A DNA stretch of 64,000 nt. Origin: Gemmatimonadaceae bacterium (lineage in GTDB: Bacteria > Gemmatimonadota > Gemmatimonadetes > Gemmatimonadales > Gemmatimonadaceae). Below are positions 8,045 to 14,787 of this stretch, piece by piece (positions within the stretch are counted from its first letter, which is position 1; each line of letters starts with the position of its first letter). The notes beneath the pieces are model-generated. The model was not told the DNA's origin, did no database searches, and worked only from the letters and a program-made list of their open reading frames with translations. The position numbers and the translations under genes were made by a program. The stretch is taken from positions 248,001-312,000 of the forward strand of contig JADLCY010000008.1 in the NCBI GenBank assembly GCA_020846935.1. Direction: 5' to 3'.

Positions 8045-8290
8045 CCGGTACCTCCAGCGAGCAGTAGTCGGTTCGTCATCTGGGACGACCCGCGGTCCCA
8101 AAGCGGGTCGTTCACCATCGGTCAGACCGTCGTGATCATGGGGATATCATGACGCCGGCATCGCCCATCAGCGCCTGGCGTGCGCGCCCCAGGGCGAACC
8201 CGACACACCACCATCCTACCGGTGTTCTCGCGCTTCCGACTCGTCCACTTTGGGGCAACGCGGGATTCGGGATTGTTGGGAGTCGGTGCG
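8045..8290. other. metZ leader region between metZ and the cassette array
   Basis: No gene is seen. The region holds the perfect stem-loop at 8085-8111 and several short GC-rich repeats. metZ transcription must start here or inside the cassette array upstream. Confidence 0.5.
8085..8111 (-). promoter_or_regulatory. Strong stem-loop in the metZ leader
   Basis: ACGACCCGC and GCGGGTCGT form a perfect 9-bp stem around a 9-base loop, 41 bases upstream of the metZ GTG. There is no U-tract, so it is not a simple terminator. It could be a leader RNA element, an attenuator arm or a protein-binding site. It does not match a riboswitch I know. Confidence 0.4.
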
Positions 8291-8387
8291 GTATAACGAC
8301 CGTGAATCAACTGCGGCCGCTGCCCAACCAGCGCGAGCGGAGCGAGCCGTCCGCAGTGTAGCTGTCCGTTGCATTCACTTGTTAGGC
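8291..8387 (-). repeat. attC-like site C, 3' of mazF
   Basis: Minus strand: GCCTAAC (8387-8381), then GTGAATGCAACGG, which pairs imperfectly with CCGCAGTTGATTCAC near the other end, then a degenerate core GTTATAC (8297-8291). The mazF TAA stop lies within GCCTAAC. A perfect-consensus GTTGGGC at 8328-8322 lies inside and is an alternative core. Confidence 0.55.
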
Positions 8388-8720
8388 GCCCAGCAGCTCA
8401 TTCAGTCCCTCCAGGATCTGCGCCAACTCTTCAGGCGTGGCACGCCCCAGCCGCTTGCCGATACGCTCGACCGCCAGGGTGCGAACCCGGCTGATCTTCA
8501 CCCACGATCGCTTCGGGAGCCGGGTCGACGTCAGCTCCAGGGTGAGCGGGAATCCGGCCCGCTGAGGTTGACTGGTCAACGCAACCGCTATGACGGTCCC
8601 GGATCGTTCATTGAAGACATCCTGGCTGAGGACGAGGACCGGTCGAAGGCCGGCTTGCTCCTGCCCGCGCGTCGGACTCAGCTCGGCCCAGCGTATCTCG
8701 CCTCTCAGTATGCCGGCCAC
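8382..8720 (-). CDS. mazF: MazF/PemK-family toxin endoribonuclease
   Basis: 112 aa, the usual MazF length. The N-terminal RGEIRWAELSPTRGQEQAGLRPVLVLSQDVFN carries the conserved RGEI(V/R)WxxLxPxxGxEQxGxRPVLVLS pattern including the catalytic arginine region; then VIAVALTSQPQRAGFPLTLEL and the C-terminal helix TPEELAQILEGLNELLGA. It should cleave mRNA when not bound by antitoxin. GTG 8720 overlaps the end of the antitoxin gene by 16 bases, as in many TA operons. Its stop codon is inside the attC-like inverse core. A longer in-frame extension upstream is only the antitoxin gene read out of frame. Confidence 0.88.
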   Translation of the reverse strand: MAGILRGEIRWAELSPTRGQEQAGLRPVLVLSQDVFNERSGTVIAVALTSQPQRAGFPLTLELTSTRLPKRSWVKISRVRTLAVERIGKRLGRATPEELAQILEGLNELLGA

Positions 8721-8947
8721 GCCGCCACATCCTCCGCGAGGCCTTCTTCCGCCAGCGCCTGCTCTTCCGCGGGGTCCAGCTGCGCGCACGCATCGATCAA
8801 GCGGCGCCGCTCCATCCGCTCGAGGTGCGACACAATCGCCGCCTCGATCGCCTGACTGCGGTTCGGGTAGCGCGCATCGCGCACGAGCCGATCGACCTGA
8901 CGGAGCGTCTGTGTATCCAGCGTGACCGCCACCTTTGCCTTCGGCAT
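8705..8947 (-). CDS. Ribbon-helix-helix antitoxin, partner of MazF
   Basis: 80 aa. The N-terminus KVAVTLDTQTLRQVDRLVRDARYPNRSQAIEAAIVSHLER is a classical ribbon-helix-helix (CopG/MetJ fold). The acidic tail AQLDPAEEQALAEEGLAEDVAAW should bind MazF. ATG 8947 has GGAGGTGG just upstream. The leader also carries CCTCC/GGAGG as an inverted repeat around the ribosome-binding site and a TATGAT-like -10, so autoregulation is likely. The combination RHH + MazF is common in mobile TA cassettes. Confidence 0.85.
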   Translation of the reverse strand: MPKAKVAVTLDTQTLRQVDRLVRDARYPNRSQAIEAAIVSHLERMERRRLIDACAQLDPAEEQALAEEGLAEDVAAWPAY

Positions 8948-9091
8948 CGTCCACCTCCGATGGTAGGAGGATATATCATACCCGAATGCCTCGCAAGGGC
9001 CCTCGGGCGTAGCTGAGCCGAGCCGCGGTGAGTCCGGTCTCGGCGGTTGATGTCGTGGGCTTCCTGGGCGCGCGTCGCCTCTCGGAGGTGC

Positions 9092-9181
9092 GCCTAACGT
9101 CAAGTTCAGCAGCTGCCGAAGGAGATAGTGCGAGCGGAGCGAGCAGACCCCACCGGCTGATTGCTGCACGCGCTGTTGGGC
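9092..9181 (-). repeat. attC-like site B, 3' of the higA-like gene
   Basis: Best of the three sites. On the minus strand it opens with GCCCAAC (9181-9175) and closes with GTTAGGC (9098-9092), both consensus. Between them GTGCAGCAATCAGCCG pairs imperfectly with CGGCAGCTGCTGAAC. It lies 12 bases after the higA stop. The variable middle contains GCTCGCTCCGCTCGC, also present in site C. Confidence 0.65.
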
Positions 9182-9193
9182 TGCCGCGCGCCG

Positions 9194-9439
9194 CTACGTC
9201 GCGCTCCCCGTCCACGGCTTGATGCGGCGCAGCACCAGCGCGAGCGCGCGGGCGGCGACTTCCGTGTCGTACGCCGCCTGCGCCCGCAACCAATAGCCAT
9301 TCGACAAGCCGAAGAACCGACACAGCTTCAGATCCGTGTCCGCGGTCACCGCACGACGCCCCGCAATGATCTCGCCAATACGCTGGGCGGGCACGTCAAT
9401 CTCCTTGGCGAGCCGATACTGCGACAGCTGCATCGGCAC
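9194..9439 (-). CDS. HigA/XRE-family antitoxin-like protein, 5' end disturbed
   Basis: 81 aa as drawn from GTG 9439. The body MQLSQYRLAKEIDVPAQRIGEIIAGRRAVTADTDLKLCRFFGLSNGYWLRAQAAYD is the HigA helix-turn-helix. Intact HigA proteins begin about 12 residues earlier with HPGEILLEEFL; here GELLLEEFL is encoded in frame just upstream (9466-9440) but has no usual start codon. An ATG-led MAPATVARRP is present in another frame, so a one-base indel seems to separate them. The putative attC core GTTGGGG overlaps this junction. No HigB toxin gene is adjacent. Confidence 0.75.
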   Translation of the reverse strand: MPMQLSQYRLAKEIDVPAQRIGEIIAGRRAVTADTDLKLCRFFGLSNGYWLRAQAAYDTEVAARALALVLRRIKPWTGSAT

Positions 9440-9462
9440 GAGGAATTCCTCGAGCAGCAGCT

Positions 9463-9536
9463 CCCCAACGGCCGGCGCGCGACGGTAGCGGGTGCCATTC
9501 CCTTGGCACGGTCATCAGCACCAGCCAGCGTTAGGC
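9463..9536 (-). repeat. attC-like site A, 3' of the lipoprotein gene
   Basis: Minus strand: GCCTAAC (9536-9530) four bases after the lipoprotein stop, arms GCTGGC/GCCGGC, an internal hairpin GTGCCA-6-TGGCAC, and a near-consensus core GTTGGGG (9469-9463; the last base should be C or T). Confidence 0.5.
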
Positions 9537-9540
9537 GGCC

Positions 9541-9987
9541 CTAGCGTGTCGTGAAGACGCTGAGCTCGACTATCCGCCATCCCGCCGGAAGACGCTCCCA
9601 CACCGCCAAGTACGTACCCACGGCCTCGGCGCGACCTTGAGGAGTGTCCACGCCAGCCGTCCACCTCCCACGCGAATACGCGAGGTGCTCGGACGCCCGC
9701 ATCACCTCCACCGTCATGGTGTGCGCTGGGTTGCCGCCGCGGAAGAAGCGCGCCCAAGCCTCGCGATTCGCATCCCGTCCGAGCACGGGCTGCCGACCTT
9801 GTGGCGAGACAACGTAAACGGAGTCCGCGAAGTACGCGGCGATCGCCGCGGCATTCGGTTGCTGAGTCGTGCGCGCGAACGCCTGTGCTGCGCCCTCGAA
9901 GCTCGCGCTCGGCGCCGCGCTCGGCCCTCGTAGCGCGCATCCGGACGTCGTGACCAGTGCTATCGCCAGGACCCATTGTGTTCGCAT
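9541..9987 (-). CDS. Lipoprotein with a DUF4440/SnoaL-like domain
   Basis: 148 aa. The N-terminus MRTQWVLAIALVTTSGCALRG has a lipobox ending at Cys17, so it is probably anchored to a membrane on the periplasmic side. The rest has the NTF2-like order: helix (FEGAAQAFARTTQQPNAAAIAAYFADSVYVVSP), VLGRDANREAWARFF, and a beta sheet ending GWRIVELSVFTTR. The function is unknown. ATG 9987 has a strong GGAAGGAGG site. It lies between a GTTAGGC core upstream and attC-like site A downstream, as expected for one cassette. Confidence 0.8.
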   Translation of the reverse strand: MRTQWVLAIALVTTSGCALRGPSAAPSASFEGAAQAFARTTQQPNAAAIAAYFADSVYVVSPQGRQPVLGRDANREAWARFFRGGNPAHTMTVEVMRASEHLAYSRGRWTAGVDTPQGRAEAVGTYLAVWERLPAGWRIVELSVFTTR

Positions 9988-10444
9988 CGAATCCTCCTTC
10001 CAGTCTCCGGTCGACTGGGTCCGCCTAACGTGAATCGGGCTGCGCTGTGATAAGTCTTCGTAATTGCGCCGAAGCTCTTATCCAACACGCCCGCTGCAGC
10101 ATACGACACGCTCTCGACCTCGGCAACACGACGCCAAGTCCATCGAAATACGCCTGTTACGCGCCGACGTTCCTGAATGCCCATCGTCTTATGCTGCACG
10201 CGAAGTGCGTATGGGGCTCTCATCCTGAGAGCCTCAGCGGGAAACGGCGCAGCGCCGCAGCCTCCTCTCCAGGGCCCCGCAACAGCGCGGCTCCACCCGG
10301 GCGGGTGCACACAAGTGTTCACCATCAACCCATTGACGCGGCCGAACGCAGCCCCGGCGGGGACGCGCGCGCAGCCCACGAGCCGTCAGCGGCACGCAGC
10401 GCCCGGTCGCTCAGCAGAACTCGCGCACGCACCCGACGCCACGC
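9988..10444. other. Non-coding stretch with an attC half-site and hairpin
   Basis: GTTAGGC on the minus strand (10029-10023) is a consensus cassette core, but no matching RYYYAAC is found within 100 bases; the closest is GCGTAAC at 10162-10156. A stem GATAAG(T)CTTCG / CGAAG(CT)CTTATC occupies 10049-10082. From 10163 to 10444 I see no gene. Confidence 0.4.
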
Positions 10445-10472
10445 AAAAGGGCCGGCTCCACGGCCGGCCCTT
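10445..10472 (-). terminator. Rho-independent terminator after tRNA-Phe
   Basis: On the minus strand GGGCCGGC and GCCGGCCC form a perfect 8-bp stem with a 6-base loop, followed directly by TTTT. It lies about 45 bases after the tRNA-Phe 3' end. Confidence 0.85.
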
Positions 10473-10516
10473 CGTTGCCCTCTCTCGCTCCAAATTCACA
10501 CCAAGGCTCATCAAAG

Positions 10517-10589
<73 letters not shown>

Positions 10590-10723
10590 ATGCTCACAAC
10601 CCGTTGCCGCACAACCTCTTACCGATGCGCGACCGATCCCACCACCCCGCCGAAGCTCGGAGAATCTAGTCGACCCCACGCACGATGGGAATGCGCTCCG
10701 AGCCCCAGCACCCTCGACGCGAG

Positions 10724-11017
10724 CTACGCAGCCCCCCGCCTCCCCCGAACCGCTCCCACCACCGCACCAATCGCCGGCGCGACCGCAAACGACCAGTACC
10801 CAAACACACCACGCCACACGTCAGCATCCGACCACTCGGCCGCCGGCTTCATCGCCGCGATGCTGCCAATCACCACCGCGACGACGTGACCGAGCACGGC
10901 ACCCCAGAACGCCTGCCGCCACGCCGGAGAGCGACGCCTGAGCTTGTGACCCGCCCACAACAAGATCGCGGGCACCACGAACACGCCAAACAGCATCACG
11001 CCAAGCCCTGGGGTCAT
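10724..11017 (-). CDS. Small membrane protein linked to a PepSY gene
   Basis: 97 aa with three hydrophobic helices (VMLFGVFVVPAILLWAGH, AFWGAVLGHVVAVVIGSIAAM, GVFGYWSFAVAPAIGAVVGAV). The start ATG overlaps the TGA of the upstream PepSY gene (ATGA), so the two are co-translated. I know no family; by context it may be an accessory of the PepSY membrane protein. Confidence 0.7.
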   Translation of the reverse strand: MTPGLGVMLFGVFVVPAILLWAGHKLRRRSPAWRQAFWGAVLGHVVAVVIGSIAAMKPAAEWSDADVWRGVFGYWSFAVAPAIGAVVGAVRGRRGAA

Positions 11018-11631
11018 GCGGCCTCCTCCGAACCAGCACGCCGGAGTTTGGGCGCGAGCCACAGCCAGTATCCCGAAATCAGCGTCACGACGAGCGCGAT
11101 GGCCGCAAGATCGCTCAACAGCACATACGACCCGCCAAAGATCTCGCCGGAGTGGAGCTTCTCGAGAAAGACATCGCCCCGCGAACCGACGTGCAGCACG
11201 GCACCGGTCGCGATGTCGACTGTTACCTCGGTCGACGCGGCGTCGCGCAACCGCACCTTCACGAACCCGTTGCGCGGTCGCACATCCATGCGGTCGATGT
11301 CGCTCACCGCATCGCCACCAGCGCCACGCCGACCGGCGACCTCGGCGAGCGCGATGTCGGCCAGCTGCGCCATCGAGAGCGACGACGCAAACTCGGCCGT
11401 CGGCGTGTGCGCCACATCAGGCATAAGCCCCAGGGGGCGCTTGTGGTTGAGCAGAATGCCGCTGACCGCGATCACCAACAGCGCGACGGTGAAGACCACC
11501 CCGAGCCAGAGGTGGGCATGAAAGGCGACGCGCGAAATGCTCGCGCGCCGATCCCTCGTCGGACGCGGCCGAGCCTCGGGCCTCGACGGGGGCCGCCCGG
11601 AATCAACACCACGTAGCGTACTCGACGTCAT
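11014..11631 (-). CDS. PepSY-associated membrane protein
   Basis: 205 aa. After a basic cytoplasmic N-terminus come helix one (HAHLWLGVVFTVALLVIAVSGILL), a periplasmic part with a PepSY-like beta region (RNGFVKVRLRDAASTEVTVDIATGAVL) and DVFLEKLHSGEIFGG, and a C-terminal helix (AIALVVTLISGYWLWL). The HAHLWLG and LHSGEIFG motifs are typical of PepSY_TM proteins, often linked to iron uptake or surface reduction. ATG 11631 follows GAGGAG. It is the first gene of a two-gene operon. Confidence 0.85.
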   Translation of the reverse strand: MTSSTLRGVDSGRPPSRPEARPRPTRDRRASISRVAFHAHLWLGVVFTVALLVIAVSGILLNHKRPLGLMPDVAHTPTAEFASSLSMAQLADIALAEVAGRRGAGGDAVSDIDRMDVRPRNGFVKVRLRDAASTEVTVDIATGAVLHVGSRGDVFLEKLHSGEIFGGSYVLLSDLAAIALVVTLISGYWLWLAPKLRRAGSEEAA

Positions 11632-11948
11632 CAGCTCCTCTGGAAAGGGGGCCACCCGACCCCTCGAGTGCAACGTGCGGCACGGCTCGGATGCTGACCA
11701 GTCCCGAAAGCCCGGACAGACGCGGCCCGCGCCGGAATCGCTCTCGCGCAGCGACCGCTGATGACGTTGGCTGGATCAATCCCGGACCGATCCCAGGTGC
11801 CGGCTCCCGCGTCGCCACCGTGAAAGCAATGACGCGCTGAACCTCGCCCTACCGCATTGGCACCGACGACGGCCGTCAGGGCCGCACCGGCGTGGGCACT
11901 CCCGGGCGACCTCACGGGTATGTTTCGCCCGACACCAGCCCCTCCGTG
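11632..11948. other. 317-bp divergent intergenic region
   Basis: Lies between the PepSY gene (minus) and the M16 peptidase pair (plus). No gene, RNA or clear repeat is recognised; promoters for both directions must be here, but none is convincing by eye. Confidence 0.4.
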
Positions 11949-13310
11949 ATGCGACCCTCTCCCTCGCGAATCGTACTCGCGCTCGCCCTCGCCGCCCCGG
12001 CGCTCGGTGCGCAGGGCGTTCGGCTCAAGGTGCCGGCGACCGTCGACACGCTGCCCAATGGCCTCACGCTCATCGTGCACGAGGACCACTCCGTACCCAC
12101 GGTCTCGACCAACGTGTGGTACCTCGTCGGATCCGGCGACGAAAAGGTCGGGCGCACCGGCTTCGCGCACCTCTTCGAGCACGTGATGTTCATGGGGTCA
12201 GAGCACGCACCCTACCCGGAGTTCGACACACGACTCGAAGCCGCCGGCGCCAGCAACAACGGCACGACGAGCGAAGACCGCACGGCCTACTACGAGTGGG
12301 GGCCGAGCAATGCGATCCCGCTCATGTTGTGGCTCGAGGCGGATCGGCAGGGCTACCTGCTGCCGACGATGGACAAGGCCAAGCTCGACGCTCAGCGCGA
12401 CATCGTGAAGAACGAACGACGCCAGGGCGTCGAGAACCAGCCCTACGGCATCAGCGAGGACCTGATCGCGCCAGCGCTGTACCCGCCTGGACACCCGTAC
12501 TCCTGGCCGGTCATCGGCTCCATGGCCGATCTCTCCGCGGCGTCGCTCGATGACGTGAAGGACTTCTTCCGCACCTACTACGCGCCCAACAACGCGGTCA
12601 TTGTGGTCGCCGGCGCGGTCAGGACGGATTCCGTGCGCCGAATGGTGCGACGCATGTTCGGCGACATCCCCCGCGGCCCCGCCATCACTCGGGCAACGCC
12701 GGCGCCGTTCACGCTGCGCGACACGGTGCTGGTCGCCGAAGACCGCGTGCAGCTCCCGCGCGTGTACATGAACTGGCACACCGTCAAGGCGTTCGACCGC
12801 GACGACGCCGCGCTCGAGCTCGTGGCGTACCTGCTGACCGGTGCGCGCAACGCGCGACTCACGCAGGGGCTAGTCTACGAGCAGGAACTCGCCACCGGCG
12901 TCAACGCGTTCAACGGATCCAAGAAGCTCGACGGAGATTTCGCGCTCGTCGCCACGGCGCGACCGGGCAAGCACCTCAATGACGTGCGGCGCGCCATCGA
13001 CTCCACCATCGCCGTGCTCGCCAGCAACGGTCCAACGACGCGCGAACTCGAACAGGCGAGGAATGCCTTCGAGTCGCGGTTCCTCAACCGCCTGGAGTCC
13101 GTGAACTCCAAGTCGGAACAGCTGAACGCCTACTACTACTTCACGGGAAAGCCGGATGGGTTCCAGGACGAGCTCGATCGCGTACGCGCCGTCAGCGCCG
13201 ACGACATCAAACGCGTGGTGCAGCAATACCTCCGCGGCCCGCGCGTCATGCTGAGCATCGTGCCGATGGGCAAGAAGGATCTCGCCGCAACGCGGGAGAC
13301 CGTGCAATGA
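11949..13310 (+). CDS. M16 metallopeptidase, catalytic subunit, exported
   Basis: 453 aa with a signal peptide (MRPSPSRIVLALALAAPALGAQ), so periplasmic or surface-exposed. The inverted zinc motif is in GRTGFAHLFEHVMFMGSEHA (HxxEH: His, Glu, His). Further family marks are EADRQGYLLPTMDKAKLDAQRDIVKNERRQGVENQPYG and the second-half domain. The length is that of one pitrilysin half. It overlaps the next gene, a second M16 protein without the zinc site, by four bases (ATGA), so they likely form an active-inactive heterodimer. Confidence 0.92.
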   Translation: MRPSPSRIVLALALAAPALGAQGVRLKVPATVDTLPNGLTLIVHEDHSVPTVSTNVWYLVGSGDEKVGRTGFAHLFEHVMFMGSEHAPYPEFDTRLEAAGASNNGTTSEDRTAYYEWGPSNAIPLMLWLEADRQGYLLPTMDKAKLDAQRDIVKNERRQGVENQPYGISEDLIAPALYPPGHPYSWPVIGSMADLSAASLDDVKDFFRTYYAPNNAVIVVAGAVRTDSVRRMVRRMFGDIPRGPAITRATPAPFTLRDTVLVAEDRVQLPRVYMNWHTVKAFDRDDAALELVAYLLTGARNARLTQGLVYEQELATGVNAFNGSKKLDGDFALVATARPGKHLNDVRRAIDSTIAVLASNGPTTRELEQARNAFESRFLNRLESVNSKSEQLNAYYYFTGKPDGFQDELDRVRAVSADDIKRVVQQYLRGPRVMLSIVPMGKKDLAATRETVQ

Positions 13311-14782
13311 CCGCCGCATCGACGCGCCGCTCCGGTGGCAGCTTTCACTCCCGTATCGCGCCCTTCACCGCGCTGATGCTCCTTCCGGCCGCCCTCGGCG
13401 CTCAAACCCGGTACGATCCCGCCAAGCCGCCGCGCCTGGGAAAGCCGGCGCCGCTCGTCGTCCCGCCCGTGCATCGCTCGATCCTCGCGAACGGTGTCGC
13501 GCTCCGCATCGTCGAGCAGCGCGAACTCCCGCTGGTACAGATCACGGCCACGATCGATGGCGGCGCACGGCTCGACGGTCGCACGCCGGGGCTCGCGACG
13601 TTTGTCGCTGGCATGCTCGATGAAGGCGCCGGTTCGCGTGACGCCGCCGCGCTCCAGAGCGAACTCGCCTACCTGGGCGCTACGCTGGGCTCGGGTGCGT
13701 CGTGGGATGACTTCACCGTCTCCCTCAAGGTTCCCGTGCGGTCGCTGGGACCGGCGCTCGACCTCATGGCCGACGTGTTGCTGCGGCCGACGTTTGCCGC
13801 GACCGACGTGCGCCGGCAGCGCGACCTGCGCCTTGCCGCTCTCCTCCAGCAGCGCGATCAGCCTAACGCCGTCGCCGCGCTCGCCTTCAACCAGGTCGTC
13901 TATCCGGAGGGGCATCCGTATCACCAGCCGATCGGAGGCGACAGCGCGTCGACCGCCGCGCTCGACTCGACGACCGTGCGGGCGTTCTACGATCGCGCGT
14001 ATCGGCCGGAACGCACCACGTTCATCGTCGTGGGCGACCTCTCCGTGGCCGACGCGCGCAACGCGATCCAGTCGCGGTTTGGCTCATGGGTCGCGCGATC
14101 GACCGCGGCGCCGATCCCGGCCGTCACCAGGGCGCCGACGCCACTCACCGCAACCAGGGTCTACCTCGTCGACAAGCCCGATGCGGCGCAGTCGGTGATC
14201 CAGGTCGGCTGGCCTGGTGTGGACCGCCGATCACCGGACTACGCCGCGCTCATGGTCATGAACACCATGCTCGGTGGCTCGTTCACGTCGCGCCTCAACA
14301 TGAACCTTCGCGAGACGCACGGATATTCGTACGGCGCCCGCTCAGGCTTCACGTTTCGCAAGGCGCCGGGCCCCTTCGTGGCTTCGGCCGCGGTGCGCAC
14401 CGACGTCACCGACTCATCCCTGGTGGAGTTCTTCCGCGAACTGCGTCGCGTGAGGGACGAGCGTGCCACGGGAGATGACGTGGCGCGCGCCAGGAACTAC
14501 GTGGAACTGGGACTCCCCGGCTCGCTCGAAGGCACCACGCAGGTCGCCTCACAGGTCGCCGAGCTGCAGACCTTTGGACTCACGCTCGCCGAGTTGCCCC
14601 GTTTCGCTGCATTGGTTCGCGCGGTGACGCCTGCCGACGTCCAGCGCGTGGCGCGAACGTACCTCACGCCCGATCGCGCCACGGTGGTCGTGGTTGGTGA
14701 CCTCGCCAGAACCCGCGCCAGCATCGACGCATTGAAGCTTGGACCCACCGCGGTGCTCGACATCAGGTCCGTGATGCGGTAG
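13307..14782 (+). CDS. M16 family protein, non-catalytic subunit, exported
   Basis: 491 aa with a signal peptide ending near ALGAQ. It has the M16 fold, but the zinc motif position reads LATFVAGMLDEGAG instead of HxxEH, so it cannot bind zinc. It keeps the substrate-binding end of the family, LNMNLRETHGYSYGARSGF (the R...Y pair) and the GxxxSRLNxNLRE segment. This split of roles matches the alpha/beta arrangement of processing-peptidase-like heterodimers. It is translated from an ATGA overlap with the catalytic partner. Confidence 0.9.
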   Translation: MTAASTRRSGGSFHSRIAPFTALMLLPAALGAQTRYDPAKPPRLGKPAPLVVPPVHRSILANGVALRIVEQRELPLVQITATIDGGARLDGRTPGLATFVAGMLDEGAGSRDAAALQSELAYLGATLGSGASWDDFTVSLKVPVRSLGPALDLMADVLLRPTFAATDVRRQRDLRLAALLQQRDQPNAVAALAFNQVVYPEGHPYHQPIGGDSASTAALDSTTVRAFYDRAYRPERTTFIVVGDLSVADARNAIQSRFGSWVARSTAAPIPAVTRAPTPLTATRVYLVDKPDAAQSVIQVGWPGVDRRSPDYAALMVMNTMLGGSFTSRLNMNLRETHGYSYGARSGFTFRKAPGPFVASAAVRTDVTDSSLVEFFRELRRVRDERATGDDVARARNYVELGLPGSLEGTTQVASQVAELQTFGLTLAELPRFAALVRAVTPADVQRVARTYLTPDRATVVVVGDLARTRASIDALKLGPTAVLDIRSVMR

Positions 14783-14787
14783 ATCGC

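Larger units (their letters stand above)
8291..10029 (-). mobile_element. Integron-type gene cassette array without an integrase (CALIN-like)
   Basis: Three minus-strand cassettes (RHH antitoxin + MazF; HigA; lipoprotein) are each followed on their 3' side by an attC-like site. Each site starts with RYYYAAC (GCCTAAC, GCCCAAC, GCCTAAC) and ends near GTTRRRY. The stop codon of mazF lies inside GCCTAAC and the lipoprotein stop is four bases before GCCTAAC, as is usual in integron cassettes. A further GTTAGGC at 10023-10029 marks the entry edge. No tyrosine recombinase is present in the window, so mobilisation would need an integrase elsewhere. Clustering of toxin-antitoxin genes also fits cassette arrays. 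Confidence 0.65.

Noticed and set aside
8045-8290. SAM riboswitch upstream of metZ
   Set aside because: No known SAM-riboswitch core could be matched by eye; only a single strong stem is visible.
8721-8954. N-terminal extension of mazF to 190 codons
   Set aside because: This part is the antitoxin gene read in another frame; MazF homology begins at GTG 8720.
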